Assembly: GCA_017416465.1 (NCBI GenBank)
Contig: JAFQCK010000003.1
Coordinates: forward strand, 1 to 64,000
Direction: 5' to 3'
Source: Lachnospiraceae bacterium
Lineage (GTDB): Bacteria; Bacillota; Clostridia; Lachnospirales; Lachnospiraceae
DNA: 64,000 nt
Part shown: one piece after another, positions 26,852-34,767 of the stretch
How positions within the stretch are numbered: position 1 is the stretch's first letter
How the letters are laid out: the number at the start of each line of letters is the position of its first letter
Translations under genes and position numbers: made by a program
The notes under the pieces: model-generated
The model's database searches: none
Told to the model about the DNA's origin: nothing
What the model saw: the letters and a program-made list of their open reading frames with translations, nothing else

Positions 26852-27520
26852 TTAATGAATATGTAAGGCAAATTGGATAAACTTTTCAAAGGGACTAACA
26901 TCGACAAATTCTAAACCAGTCTCATAAATCTGTACTGCGTTTAAACACTCATGATTCTCAATATTAAAAATATGAGCAAATATAAACAAAACATTATCTA
27001 CTACTTTTATACTGAAAGCAATTGTTCTACAACATTGATATTTCTCTGAAGAACCACCCAAAGTATGATTAATCATTGCTTCAATTTTATATTTTTGTTG
27101 AGTTGATAATCTACCAACCTTTGCCATATTAACATATAAATAAAAATTGTTTTTAGAATCATGTTCAACATCAACATAATGTTCATCCATAAAACTGTCC
27201 AGACTTATATTACATGGAGCAATATCAAATATGTTGTCATTATTCTCTTTTTCGTGCAGAGGTTTCAAAACATATTCTTCATCATCTCCACATTTGATAT
27301 TAAAAGTTCCATCTTTGTTTTCATTAGCATCGGTTACAAAATGCTCCGGAATAATTGGTTCTGAAAACTGTCTATCAAAACCTATATTATCAAGCTGCTT
27401 ATGAAAAATTATAATTCCATTAATTTTAAAGTGCTTATTTTGAATCATCACATCAAAATAATCATAATGAGATAAACAATTATAAACGCTGTTTAATTTC
27501 TGCTCTAAAATTCCCAACAT
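26852..27520 (-). CDS. Hypothetical protein, 222 aa
   Basis: Not recognised. Mixed alpha/beta, acidic, with no transmembrane segment or Cys cluster. It is the first minus-strand gene left of the immunity region and is read from the promoter at 27621-27649 that faces the repressor. Position suggests an early or repressor-controlled function. Confidence 0.75.
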   Translation of the reverse strand: MLGILEQKLNSVYNCLSHYDYFDVMIQNKHFKINGIIIFHKQLDNIGFDRQFSEPIIPEHFVTDANENKDGTFNIKCGDDEEYVLKPLHEKENNDNIFDIAPCNISLDSFMDEHYVDVEHDSKNNFYLYVNMAKVGRLSTQQKYKIEAMINHTLGGSSEKYQCCRTIAFSIKVVDNVLFIFAHIFNIENHECLNAVQIYETGLEFVDVSPFEKFIQFALHIH

Positions 27521-27554
27521 TTTTAGCCTCCAATAAATTTAATCCATTATTTTC

Positions 27555-27583
27555 TTGACAAACGAGAATATTTGACCTATAAT
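27555..27583 (+). promoter_or_regulatory. Sigma-A promoter for the XRE repressor
   Basis: TTGACA (27555-27560), 17-nt spacer, TATAAT (27578-27583). The repressor ATG is about 100 nt downstream. A candidate operator lies inside the spacer. Confidence 0.85.
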
Positions 27584-27673
27584 TAAGAAAAAACAGGTTT
27601 TATTTTCTCGCTTGACTAATAGAATATCAGAAAATTATCTCTTTGTCAAGTATTTTTAGAGAAAATTTGACCC
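27563..27673. promoter_or_regulatory. Three operator-like repeats in the immunity region
   Basis: CGAGAATATTTGACCT at 27563-27578 and AGAGAAAATTTGACCC at 27658-27673 are direct repeats. The related inverted copy GCGAGAAAATAAAACCT (minus strand) is at 27595-27611. They overlap or flank both promoters, as repressor operators do. Confidence 0.6.
27621..27649 (-). promoter_or_regulatory. Sigma-A promoter for the leftward gene at 27520
   Basis: On the minus strand TTGACA (27644-27649), 17-nt spacer, TATTCT (27621-27626). It faces the repressor promoter, so the two transcripts overlap for a short stretch. Confidence 0.75.
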
Positions 27674-27688
27674 AAAAGGAAGGTTTTT

Positions 27689-28051
27689 ATGAACGGTTCA
27701 CTTTATGAAAGAATAAAGGAGCTTTGTAACAGAAGAGGTATTACCATTACTAAACTGGAAGCAGATTTAGATTTTGGTCATTCCTCAATAAAAAAATGGA
27801 AATCTACAAGCTCTCCTTCTATTGATAAAGTAATTAAAGTTGCAACTTATTTTGATGTTTCAGTAGATTATCTTCTTGGTCAGACTAATATAGAATCATC
27901 TATTACATCGTTTCTTGATGATGAAGATGTTATTTCTTTTCAGAGAGCAAGACAAAGAATGACTCCCCAAGACCGTGATAGAATGATGCAAATGTTAAAA
28001 GTAGGATTTGATTATGCTTTCAACAATCAGGAGGACGAACAGGATAATTGA
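27689..28051 (+). CDS. XRE-family transcriptional repressor
   Basis: 120 aa. The N-terminal helix-turn-helix matches Cro/CI-type domains (LCNRRGITITKLEADLDFGHSSIKKW, then YFDVSVDYLLGQ). The remaining 50 residues are acidic and may mediate dimerisation. The ribosome site AAAGGAAGG is 5 nt upstream of the ATG. It is co-transcribed with the ImmA-like protease gene, whose TTG start overlaps its stop. This is the standard arrangement in ICE and prophage immunity modules, where the protease relieves repression. Confidence 0.9.
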   Translation: MNGSLYERIKELCNRRGITITKLEADLDFGHSSIKKWKSTSSPSIDKVIKVATYFDVSVDYLLGQTNIESSITSFLDDEDVISFQRARQRMTPQDRDRMMQMLKVGFDYAFNNQEDEQDN

Positions 28052-28644
28052 TTAGATACGCTTATATAAATAATCAGATATTAGAATTATTTAAAAAACT
28101 CCCAAAGCTTACTTTCCCAATAGATATTTCTCAAATAATTGAGCTAATACCAAATTGTAAATATATGTCTTATCAAAGGCTTGCTAAAATCACATATTCG
28201 TCAATGAAATCTATTATTGAATTATGCGAAAGCGAAGCCGGCTGTACTCATTACGATATTAATAATAATCGCTATCTGATTTTATGCAATGAAAATGACA
28301 ATGAATACCGTCAAAGATGGACAAAAGCTCATGAAATAGGTCATATAATATGCAATCACACTTCTCAATCTTTTTATTGTAAAATATTAGACAGTGGTTT
28401 TGTCACTTTTACAAATAAAGAATTTGAATCTGAGGCTGACTATTTTGCTGCTACTCTTTTATGTCCTTTTCCTATTTGTCAAGAATTAGATATCCAATCA
28501 GCAGAAGATATTCAAAAACATTTTGCGATTTCACCAACCGCTGCAAAAAATCAATTCAAGAAATATCTTGAATGGAAACAAAGTCACAAAAAAACAGCAT
28601 GGGAAAATGATTTGAAAAAACTGTATAGATATTTCAACGAATAA
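28048..28644 (+). CDS. ImmA/IrrE-family metallopeptidase
   Basis: 198 aa starting at a TTG that overlaps the repressor stop (AGGAGG upstream). The zinc motif is KAHEIGHIICNH (HExxH), with the third ligand probably in ESEADYFAA, as in the M78 family. Known relatives (ImmA of ICEBs1) cleave the adjacent XRE repressor upon induction. A strong terminator follows. Confidence 0.9.
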   Translation: MIRYAYINNQILELFKKLPKLTFPIDISQIIELIPNCKYMSYQRLAKITYSSMKSIIELCESEAGCTHYDINNNRYLILCNENDNEYRQRWTKAHEIGHIICNHTSQSFYCKILDSGFVTFTNKEFESEADYFAATLLCPFPICQELDIQSAEDIQKHFAISPTAAKNQFKKYLEWKQSHKKTAWENDLKKLYRYFNE

Positions 28645-28969
28645 CTCTCTCATATTTTTGAGAGAGTTTTTTTATTTCGTGATTTTTAACCCAATATAGA
28701 AAATCTTTTCGCATACTGACAGCATCATTTCCTGCAATCCACTTTAAATAAACTCCAAGATGCTGAACACCATCACTTATATATTCTCCGAAGTTTATTA
28801 TTCCAAAATATTTTTCTCCATTTACATATGTATAAATATAATCTCCAACAAAAAGATATTCTTCATTTATTTTATAAACTAATAAAGGATTATATCTTCT
28901 TTGAGTAAAAAACAACTTTATTCTAAAAAATAAATTTTTTAGTTTATTTATATTAATAAATTTTTTCAT
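28634..28969 (-). CDS. Hypothetical protein, 111 aa
   Basis: Basic N-terminus with several Phe/Lys-rich helices, then a beta-rich segment (EEYLFVGDYIYTYVNGEKYFGIINFGEYI) that looks like a small barrel. It is the last gene of the long leftward run and converges on immA. No family recognised. Confidence 0.7.
   Translation of the reverse strand: MKKFININKLKNLFFRIKLFFTQRRYNPLLVYKINEEYLFVGDYIYTYVNGEKYFGIINFGEYISDGVQHLGVYLKWIAGNDAVSMRKDFLYWVKNHEIKKLSQKYERVIR
28643..28673 (+). terminator. Rho-independent terminator after immA
   Basis: A 10-bp stem AACTCTCTCA/TGAGAGAGTT with loop TATTTT and a T-run. It overlaps the end of the convergent minus-strand gene. Confidence 0.9.
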
Positions 28970-28984
28970 TTTAAATTCACCTTT

Positions 28985-29182
28985 TTACAGCGGAACAATA
29001 AATATTCTTGTGGACTCAATACCTTCATTAACAATTTTATGTTTAAATTTAGATATTGGAAATCCATTTCGTGTAACTATATCAAACGCTTTTTTATTTA
29101 ACCATATTTCTACATCATTACTATTGCTTCGAGCCTTCACAGATTCAATCAATGTCATTAATTCATCATTATAATTACCCAT
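28985..29182 (-). CDS. Hypothetical protein, 65 aa
   Basis: I chose ATG 29182 because AGAGG lies upstream; a longer frame overlaps the neighbouring gene. Beta-alpha pattern; no motif recognised. Confidence 0.65.
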   Translation of the reverse strand: MGNYNDELMTLIESVKARSNSNDVEIWLNKKAFDIVTRNGFPISKFKHKIVNEGIESTRIFIVPL

Positions 29183-29192
29183 ATAATTACCT

Positions 29193-29414
29193 CTAACTAT
29201 GCCATTTATCAAAATTATATTCTATAACAGATAAATAAGGCGGAAGCGGCTCAATAAATTCTTCCACTGTAAACCACCAACAATCGGCTATAGACTGTGG
29301 TACACTGCCTATAATTTTATAACCCAAATCTTTCATATGTTTTTGAGGGTGTTCGTTTATTCCACATTCATACGCTGTTATTATACAATATCTTAACTGT
29401 TTATATTTGCTCAT
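29193..29414 (-). CDS. Hypothetical protein, 73 aa
   Basis: Sequence such as YCIITAYECGINEHPQKHMKDLGYKIIGSVPQSIADCWWF suggests a small alpha/beta fold. The ribosome site is GAGGTGAA upstream. Function unknown. Confidence 0.65.
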   Translation of the reverse strand: MSKYKQLRYCIITAYECGINEHPQKHMKDLGYKIIGSVPQSIADCWWFTVEEFIEPLPPYLSVIEYNFDKWHS

Positions 29415-29423
29415 AAATTCACC

Positions 29424-29510
29424 TCAATTAAAAAATAAAATACCAATAACAGATATAATTCCAATCGCAACAAAGCCAGCAGAAATAATTGCTTTATTTA
29501 TATTATCCAT
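29424..29510 (-). CDS. Tiny single-pass membrane peptide, 28 aa
   Basis: ATG 29510 is preceded by GAAAGGA. After DNINKA the peptide is one hydrophobic helix (IISAGFVAIGIISVIGILFF). It lies in a gap between two genes with good spacing on both sides. Confidence 0.5.
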   Translation of the reverse strand: MDNINKAIISAGFVAIGIISVIGILFFN

Positions 29511-29514
29511 ATTT

Positions 29515-29772
29515 TCAGTCCTTTCCATATATTGTTGTTAATGGTACAGGGTTAGTAGGAATAAAATATGTTTCGCCCCTATGTTTTTCTTTTGGCAGCA
29601 TTTTTATTTCAAACTTCCATTTTCTTGCATCGTCTCCGATTTTCTGAAAAAGACGAGCCTCTGCTAACATTGGAGTATCTTCGCATATGTTAAATTGAAA
29701 ACACCTTTCTTTTGCATTCCAGATACCCCATTTGGCGTTATTAATTCCTCTTTGATAAACGGTTCTATTCAT
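29515..29772 (-). CDS. Hypothetical protein, 85 aa
   Basis: Starts at ATG 29772 with GAAAGGGG upstream. Contains NNAKWGIWNAKERCFQF and later PKEKHRGETYFIP. No family recognised. Confidence 0.65.
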   Translation of the reverse strand: MNRTVYQRGINNAKWGIWNAKERCFQFNICEDTPMLAEARLFQKIGDDARKWKFEIKMLPKEKHRGETYFIPTNPVPLTTIYGKD

Positions 29773-29774
29773 AT

Positions 29775-30071
29775 TTAAACCCCTTTCTCGTCCATTTTTG
29801 AGCCACAAAATAAGCAATATTCTTTACTTCCTTTTGTAATATCAGTTTCACTCAAACAACGAGAGCATCTATTGATATTGTTTTTGCCCGGAACATCTAT
29901 CCAATGAGCATGAGTTGAAATTTCAGCATCGATTCTGAACAAGTAACAAACCATGTAGATAATTTGCATTACAACATCGGCTTTTTCGGGTTGCTCTGAT
30001 AATAAAAATTGTTTCTTCAGCTCTAACAATTTTTCGTTCAGTATCTTTGGACTTATTAAAAACATTTTCAT
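29775..30071 (-). CDS. Zinc-ribbon protein, 98 aa
   Basis: An N-terminal helical part is followed by HAHWIDVPGKNNINRCSRC, then CLFCGSKMD. This is the Cys4 ribbon common at the end of small Firmicute phage proteins of the HWID...CS.C...CP.CGAKMD type. Start and stop overlap its neighbours. A DNA-binding or regulatory role is possible. Confidence 0.7.
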   Translation of the reverse strand: MKMFLISPKILNEKLLELKKQFLLSEQPEKADVVMQIIYMVCYLFRIDAEISTHAHWIDVPGKNNINRCSRCLSETDITKGSKEYCLFCGSKMDEKGV

Positions 30072-30301
30072 TGAATTTCTTTTCCTTCCGGCATTTTATA
30101 TATTCGTTTAATTTCAATCTTTTTCAACACAACAACAGCGTAGTCTTTACCGCATTGTCTATTCCTAAATTCAAAGAATGCTCTTTCTTTATTTGGAAAA
30201 GTTAACATTTCTTTATTACTCGTTCTCTGATGCGGTGGATTATAACGATAATCTGTACCATAAACAAACTTATCTGTTTTCTGATTGATTATTGCAAACA
30301 T
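30068..30301 (-). CDS. Hypothetical protein, 77 aa
   Basis: Starts FAIINQKTDKFVYGTDYR, a beta-hairpin-like opening seen in small phage proteins, and ends with a basic segment. It overlaps the zinc-ribbon gene by 4 nt. Confidence 0.65.
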   Translation of the reverse strand: MFAIINQKTDKFVYGTDYRYNPPHQRTSNKEMLTFPNKERAFFEFRNRQCGKDYAVVVLKKIEIKRIYKMPEGKEIQ

Positions 30302-30558
30302 TTTTTCACCTTCAATACTAAAATCAAAAATTTGTTATACATCTTATCAAAATGTTCTTCTTTATCATATGGAGAACAAGTAGGACATTTTATTGAAAAA
30401 ATACTTTTAGGAACACACCATTCAAACGAAAATTCTTTTGTCTTTTCATTAATCAAAATATTAATTCCATGTGCATCCATATACTGATAACTTCTACCTT
30501 CTTGATTTACTATAGTTGCCCACAGAGTAAAATTGTATCGTTCTATTAATTTGTCCAT
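30289..30558 (-). CDS. Hypothetical protein with CPTC motif, 89 aa
   Basis: ATG 30558 has AGAGG upstream; the frame extends further without support. A single CPTC pair near residue 59 might be half a metal site. Confidence 0.6.
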   Translation of the reverse strand: MDKLIERYNFTLWATIVNQEGRSYQYMDAHGINILINEKTKEFSFEWCVPKSIFSIKCPTCSPYDKEEHFDKMYNKFLILVLKVKKCLQ

Positions 30559-30568
30559 AATAAACCTC

Positions 30569-30802
30569 TTAATTAAGTGAATTTCTATGCTTAACATTAA
30601 CCATAAAAACAAATTCCATTTCGTCTTTAACAAGTTCATCAAGTTCGGGTTCTAAAATTCGTTCATATGATTCTCGACCCGGATAATCAATATCAAAAGT
30701 ATAAACTACCTCGTAATCATCAAAATCGGTTTTTTTAACAAACAAAATCTTTACCTTTAAATTATTTTCATCACAATATTTTTGCAATTTTTCTATAGTC
30801 AT
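30569..30802 (-). CDS. Hypothetical acidic protein, 77 aa
   Basis: ATG 30802 follows GAAAGGA. Sequence includes KVKILFVKKTDFDDYEVVYTF; strongly acidic C-terminus. Unknown. Confidence 0.65.
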   Translation of the reverse strand: MTIEKLQKYCDENNLKVKILFVKKTDFDDYEVVYTFDIDYPGRESYERILEPELDELVKDEMEFVFMVNVKHRNSLN

Positions 30803-30819
30803 ATAAAATTCCTTTCTTA

Positions 30820-31056
30820 TTAAACCCATTCATAAGGGTCGCTTTCCCATTCTGCACCACATGATTCGCAAGTATAACAATCAATTTTCATGTGTTTACC
30901 TTTTTTAAAGATACCACCTTCATACCAAGTTTTTATAAGTGGTGAAAACCCTTTATAATTTTCGCCACAACAAGGACACTTATCACACCCTTTATTGGCA
31001 TTTTCTTTAGCTTTCTTCAAAAAAGCTGCTCTATCAGATGTTTTAGTAATTTTCAA
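30820..31056 (-). CDS. Zinc-ribbon protein, 78 aa
   Basis: Two CxxC pairs, CDKCPCCGENY and CYTCESCGAEW, separated by about 33 residues, form a classic Cys4 ribbon. It may bind nucleic acid or a partner protein. Confidence 0.7.
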   Translation of the reverse strand: MKITKTSDRAAFLKKAKENANKGCDKCPCCGENYKGFSPLIKTWYEGGIFKKGKHMKIDCYTCESCGAEWESDPYEWV

Positions 31057-31079
31057 ATATATCCCTCTTTATAACTGAT

Positions 31080-31298
31080 TTAATAGTCTTTAGTTAAATC
31101 TGTTTTAATTTTGAAAATGATGCCACCACGATTTTTATTGTCTGGGTCATCGATGTCTACATTCATACATACATCTTTAACATCCAAAAATGCGTTGATA
31201 AATCTACCATCGGCAAGTCTGCCAATAAGCAGAAAATCCATTTCTGCATTTGGTTTAAGATTATCTTTTAAAAGTTTTATAAACTCATTTCTTTTCAT
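31080..31298 (-). CDS. Hypothetical protein, 72 aa
   Basis: Helical start (RNEFIKLLKDNLKPNAEMDFLLIG) then beta strands. The start overlaps the end of the upstream gene by 14 nt. Unknown. Confidence 0.65.
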   Translation of the reverse strand: MKRNEFIKLLKDNLKPNAEMDFLLIGRLADGRFINAFLDVKDVCMNVDIDDPDNKNRGGIIFKIKTDLTKDY

Positions 31299-31653
31299 TT
31301 TTCATATCTTCCAATGCTTTTTTCGCAGCGTTAATATCCGTAAACCATGTTTTACCATAGTAATCCCACATATTAAAAATCCAATGAATATTTGTAATTT
31401 CAACTGGACGAATATAATATTCTTTTACACTATCACACGAACAATCGCATCCTGCACACGAATATTCACTATATCTTTCATGAAATAATGTGCATTCAGT
31501 ATAATGTTCATCAATTTCAAAAACCGTATCACCAACTTTGCAAGGCGGAACAATTATTCCTTTCGCCAAAAGATAATCAGCAAGTGTTTCTGCTTTTTGT
31601 TCTGTGACATAGCCACAATTTTGGTCTAACAGTTCTACTAATCTATCACGCAT
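31285..31653 (-). CDS. Cys-rich phage protein, 122 aa
   Basis: The N-terminus RDRLVELLDQNCGYVTEQKAETLADYLLAKGIIVPPCKVGD matches a recurring small-phage-protein architecture (DYLLANGVIVPPCKVGDTV). A Cys cluster (CAGCDCSC) and a C-terminal region with YYGKTWF follow. I place the start at ATG 31653. Function unknown; the family is widespread in gut Firmicute phages. Confidence 0.7.
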   Translation of the reverse strand: MRDRLVELLDQNCGYVTEQKAETLADYLLAKGIIVPPCKVGDTVFEIDEHYTECTLFHERYSEYSCAGCDCSCDSVKEYYIRPVEITNIHWIFNMWDYYGKTWFTDINAAKKALEDMKNEKK

Positions 31654-31834
31654 CATTATTCTCCACATGGTCATATACGGTCTTTTTCAAAAAATCTTTT
31701 ATTATTTCTTTAGCGTTATACAATTCAGTTCCGCAACATCTACAATGATAAGTGTCTGGATAACCCATAGCTCCAGCCTGTGTTCTTTTTAACATTTTAA
31801 AAGTTTTACAGTTCGGACAAAACCACTTTTTCAT
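31646..31834 (-). CDS. Small zinc-finger protein, 62 aa
   Basis: KKWFCPNCKTF near the N-terminus and CRCCGTEL later give a Cys4 site. ATG 31834 has GGAGAG upstream. Overlaps both neighbours slightly. Confidence 0.65.
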   Translation of the reverse strand: MKKWFCPNCKTFKMLKRTQAGAMGYPDTYHCRCCGTELYNAKEIIKDFLKKTVYDHVENNDA

Positions 31835-31839
31835 AATTT

Positions 31840-32079
31840 TCACTCTCCAATAATAGTTATTTTTTCTTTAACTTTTATAGCTTTTATTTCAAATTTTGGA
31901 TTACGCCAACTTTGACCAAAAGAAGATAAAGCTTGTTTTTCTGAACGATATGTTTTCAAACAAGTTTCACCTATATCTTCTATAGGTTTAAAATAATAAT
32001 TTTTCGCTACACCACAAAAGACCTCACCGGTATCTACTCTTTGAATTATCCAACGTTCTCGATTTACCAAATCAATCAT
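31840..32079 (-). CDS. Hypothetical protein, 79 aa
   Basis: Beta-rich, beginning IDLVNRERWIIQRVDTGEVF; basic C-terminus. No family recognised. Confidence 0.65.
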   Translation of the reverse strand: MIDLVNRERWIIQRVDTGEVFCGVAKNYYFKPIEDIGETCLKTYRSEKQALSSFGQSWRNPKFEIKAIKVKEKITIIGE

Positions 32080-32081
32080 TT

Positions 32082-32288
32082 TTACTCCTTTTCGCCAATG
32101 TGCTTATCTAAACACTTTTTGCAAATGTATTTTTCTAAAGTTGATGAATAATAAAGATTTACAAGTTTTCTGTCACAATATGGACAAGTCTTTTGATGTA
32201 ATACTACGGGTTTATTTTTTAATTTTTTCACCATTCGTTTCATATCCTGATTAAACATATCGGTATATGGTGTAGGAAAATCAAACAT
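32082..32288 (-). CDS. Small zinc-finger protein, 68 aa
   Basis: ATG 32288 has GGAGAGG upstream. CPYCDRKL and CKKCLDKH form a Cys4 or Cys3His site near the C-terminus. A longer frame to 32402 lacks a ribosome site. Confidence 0.65.
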   Translation of the reverse strand: MFDFPTPYTDMFNQDMKRMVKKLKNKPVVLHQKTCPYCDRKLVNLYYSSTLEKYICKKCLDKHIGEKE

Positions 32289-32565
32289 CAATTTGACCTC
32301 TCCTTTCACCATATCCGCAAAAATGCATCTCCTTATGATACTGGTCATTATTTTTACAATAAATCCAACCTGCACCCATTTTAGGTGTGTTACCTCTGCC
32401 AATTCTACAATCTTTACAACGAATCACTTCAACTGTATTATCTGTTTTCAAAATAACACCATTTTTTATAAGAAAATCCGCAAGTTTATGTAAATTTGTA
32501 CTTAAAGATACATCTTCATCATTAAGTCCGTATAAAATTAATTCTGCAATTTTTTCTCTACTCAT
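32281..32565 (-). CDS. Cys-rich VIRCKDC-type protein, 94 aa
   Basis: Carries EVIRCKDCRIGRG, then CKNNDQYH and HFCGYGER. This is one of three paralogs in this cluster with the same (D/E)V(V/I)RCKDC box followed by a second Cys site. The start is at ATG 32565. Common in Firmicute phages, function unknown. Confidence 0.7.
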   Translation of the reverse strand: MSREKIAELILYGLNDEDVSLSTNLHKLADFLIKNGVILKTDNTVEVIRCKDCRIGRGNTPKMGAGWIYCKNNDQYHKEMHFCGYGERRGQIDV

Positions 32566-32863
32566 TATTTTCACCATCCATTTTCGCACCGCAATTACAA
32601 TAGGGTTCTTTTTCTCTTTCTTCTCGACCACAACGAGAACACATCCATTGAGGTAACACAGTTCCAATAATATCGCATTTCATATTACGAACATTATAAT
32701 TGGTTGGCAACCATTCACCGTGAACAACCTCAACTACATCTGTCGCAAAACTATCAGATATTGCTTTTTTGATTTTTTCTACAATTAGTTTTGGAACACC
32801 ATAAGTTTTACAAATATAATTTAATTTCCCAATAAATTTTTTATATTCTATATATTTAAGCAT
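32558..32863 (-). CDS. Zinc-ribbon protein of the VVHGEW...CGAKMD type, 101 aa
   Basis: A helical N-terminus is followed by VVEVVHGEWLP, CSRCGREE and CNCGAKMD, an arrangement typical of small phage zinc-ribbon proteins. It precedes a VIRCKDC paralog with overlap. Confidence 0.7.
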   Translation of the reverse strand: MLKYIEYKKFIGKLNYICKTYGVPKLIVEKIKKAISDSFATDVVEVVHGEWLPTNYNVRNMKCDIIGTVLPQWMCSRCGREEREKEPYCNCGAKMDGENNE

Positions 32864-32941
32864 TATTAAATCCCTTTCATAAAACCGTAACTTTTCATAC
32901 TTTTTGTCATTTATATATAAACGACAAAAGAAGGTAATTTT

Positions 32942-33157
32942 ATGAACACAACATTTGAAGATGCTGTATCATATAGAATTCCACTACAAGTTACAGAAAT
33001 AATGTTATTTTCTAATGGTGATGCGTTTCCAATTTGTCCAAAATGCAAAATCACCCTTGAACGAACCTATCAACGATATTGTGACCGCTGCGGTCAATGT
33101 CTTAATTGGAAAGGATTTTTCCGGGCAAATGTTATCAAATGGAAGCCAAAAGACTAA
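32942..33157 (+). CDS. Zinc-ribbon protein on the opposite strand, 71 aa
   Basis: The only plus-strand gene in a long minus-strand cluster. ATG 32942 has AGAAGG upstream. CPKCKITL and CDRCGQCL give a Cys4 ribbon; it ends WKPKD. It points towards the next minus-strand gene and ends 5 nt before that gene's stop. Confidence 0.65.
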   Translation: MNTTFEDAVSYRIPLQVTEIMLFSNGDAFPICPKCKITLERTYQRYCDRCGQCLNWKGFFRANVIKWKPKD

Positions 33158-33161
33158 CCCT

Positions 33162-33500
33162 CTATTTTTTCGTAACCTTATCAATAAATCTTTGTTTGTC
33201 TTTTAGAGATAAATTTTTCTTCTTTTTACCACAACTACAAAAATCATCTGCTCCTGTTGCGTGGTGTTCAATTTTACAAAAATACACTAATTCAGGTTCT
33301 TCACCTATTTTCTTGTTTGGATAAAAACTGTCACAGTTTTTGCAATCTTTACATCTTATAATATCAACCATATCAGACGATTTAAATTGTTCACACGGTT
33401 TATCTGTTTCTAATTCTCTACCGTAATGTTCGATGTGATAACATACGTCATAATGAATGCAATTTTTACAAGTTACATTACATTCTATGTACTCAGTCAT
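33162..33500 (-). CDS. Cys-rich VIRCKDC-type protein, 112 aa
   Basis: Starts at ATG 33500. CNVTCKNCIHYDVC and VDIIRCKDCKNCDSFYP, then YFCKIEHHATGADDFCSCG, give multiple probable metal sites. Paralog of 33493-33789 and 32281-32565. Confidence 0.7.
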   Translation of the reverse strand: MTEYIECNVTCKNCIHYDVCYHIEHYGRELETDKPCEQFKSSDMVDIIRCKDCKNCDSFYPNKKIGEEPELVYFCKIEHHATGADDFCSCGKKKKNLSLKDKQRFIDKVTKK

Positions 33501-33789
33501 TATCACACCGCCTTTCTCCATAGCTACAAAAATCATCGGGTTTAGTACAATTTTTCATTCCTGCAAGAGGAGCACTCCAACGGCTACAAACATTGCCGAA
33601 AATAATACCGCCCCAATTCTTACAATCTTTACACCTAACAACATCAACAGCATCAACTATAGGGTGTTTTTCTATAAGGTCAAGAATGCCATCGATTAGA
33701 GTTTTACTACCTCGTAATATTAAAAAATTTGTAATTAAAGGTGATGCTTTAATTCTCTTTAATAATGATTCTTGCTCTATATATGCCAT
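33493..33789 (-). CDS. Cys-rich VIRCKDC-type protein, 98 aa
   Basis: Helical N-terminus, then VDAVDVVRCKDCKNWGG, and CTKPDDFCSYGER at the end. Same box as its neighbours, suggesting tandem duplication. Confidence 0.7.
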   Translation of the reverse strand: MAYIEQESLLKRIKASPLITNFLILRGSKTLIDGILDLIEKHPIVDAVDVVRCKDCKNWGGIIFGNVCSRWSAPLAGMKNCTKPDDFCSYGERRCDND

Positions 33790-33791
33790 TA

Positions 33792-33980
33792 TCAACCACA
33801 TCCTCTTCGTCTAATGTCTCTACGATATACTTTTTCTATGCGAAATGATTGTTTTGTGTTTTTAATCATTTCTTTTTTCATAGGACAATTGGGGTCACAA
33901 TCACATTTTTCACACCAACCAATATCATAAGCATCATAAATATCATACGCTTCATCATAAAAACACAATTTACTTGACAT
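33792..33980 (-). CDS. Small Cys-rich protein, 62 aa
   Basis: CEKCDCDPNCPMKKEM lies near the middle, and a strongly basic tail ends RRDIRRRGCG. Unknown. Confidence 0.6.
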   Translation of the reverse strand: MSSKLCFYDEAYDIYDAYDIGWCEKCDCDPNCPMKKEMIKNTKQSFRIEKVYRRDIRRRGCG

Positions 33981-34017
33981 TATTACTTCTCCTTTTTACT
34001 TTAACAAAGTATAAACA

Positions 34018-34197
34018 TTAGTTTTCACCTACCATTTTATCTGCGTGTTTTAATTCACTTAATTTAAACGGCATATTGCAGCCACCATTATCTGAACCAA
34101 ATTCAACTCTGGCATATCCACCTTGGATAAGAACTATTTTGCCATAACACCAACCACCTGCATAAACCATATCTCCTATATGAAATTTATTCCGCAT
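34018..34197 (-). CDS. Small SH3/KOW-like protein, 59 aa
   Basis: ATG 34197 has GAAAGGAA upstream. GDMVYAGGWCYGKIVLIQGGYARVEF (split here as GDMVYAGG and GKIVLIQGG) has the rhythm of a small beta-barrel such as DUF4314-like phage proteins. Family assignment is tentative. Confidence 0.6.
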   Translation of the reverse strand: MRNKFHIGDMVYAGGWCYGKIVLIQGGYARVEFGSDNGGCNMPFKLSELKHADKMVGEN

Positions 34198-34369
34198 TAT
34201 TTTTATTCCTTTCTTCCATTTGCTTCAAAGCCATAAAACAAATAACTTGTGCCTGAATGTCAGCATCTACATATGGTTTGCATTCCATTGTATTTCTTCT
34301 CCTGTAAAGTTCCAAAAGGTTAGTAGAAACAATTTTCCAAGCTTCCATAGGTGTCATATCATTCGGCAT
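34187..34369 (-). CDS. Hypothetical protein, 60 aa
   Basis: ATG 34369 lies nine bases after GAGGAGG, inside the end of the preceding gene. Helical: MTPMEAWKIVSTNLLELYRR, then ADIQAQVICFMALKQMEE. Unknown. Confidence 0.65.
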   Translation of the reverse strand: MPNDMTPMEAWKIVSTNLLELYRRRNTMECKPYVDADIQAQVICFMALKQMEERNKNNAE

Positions 34370-34505
34370 TGTCAGTATCCTCCTCGTTTTTATCCAAATA
34401 CTCACAATTAGAAGTAGGAAACAAATACAAACAAGAATCACCGGTAATTGAGCATTCCCAACCATGATATTCATCTGTTGATACAGCATAAGGACATTTA
34501 GGCAT
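34359..34505 (-). CDS. Small Cys-containing protein, 48 aa
   Basis: PKCPYAVSTDEYHGWECSITGDSC has four spaced Cys, and one more follows. This resembles short phage proteins with a CP...C.ITGD.C pattern. Its stop overlaps the next start. Confidence 0.55.
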   Translation of the reverse strand: MPKCPYAVSTDEYHGWECSITGDSCLYLFPTSNCEYLDKNEEDTDNAE

Positions 34506-34518
34506 TATTTTTCCCCCT

Positions 34519-34767
34519 TCACTTTAAATTAATATCTGCAATTTTGCTTATGATTTCATACTGTTTTTGTAACCACTCTTTTTTTATTTCACTTGCCTTT
34601 TCAACAAGCGTAGAACGACTAAAAGAAAGAAAAATACAATCATTCCACCGCTTTATAACATCTGAACCTTTTTCAACAAAATTTCTTTGATTTTCCCAAT
34701 GTTTTTCACAACTTATTTTCATTTCATATTTATTCTCATTGACATACAAAGCATATATTTTATTCAT
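34519..34767 (-). CDS. Hypothetical protein, 82 aa
   Basis: Charged helical protein beginning NKIYALYVNENKYEMKIS. ATG 34767 overlaps the end of the broken gene before it. Unknown. Confidence 0.65.
   Translation of the reverse strand: MNKIYALYVNENKYEMKISCEKHWENQRNFVEKGSDVIKRWNDCIFLSFSRSTLVEKASEIKKEWLQKQYEIISKIADINLK

Noticed and set aside
28643..28673. Bidirectional terminator
   Set aside because: The minus-strand side has no T-run and lies inside coding sequence, so I call it for the plus strand only.
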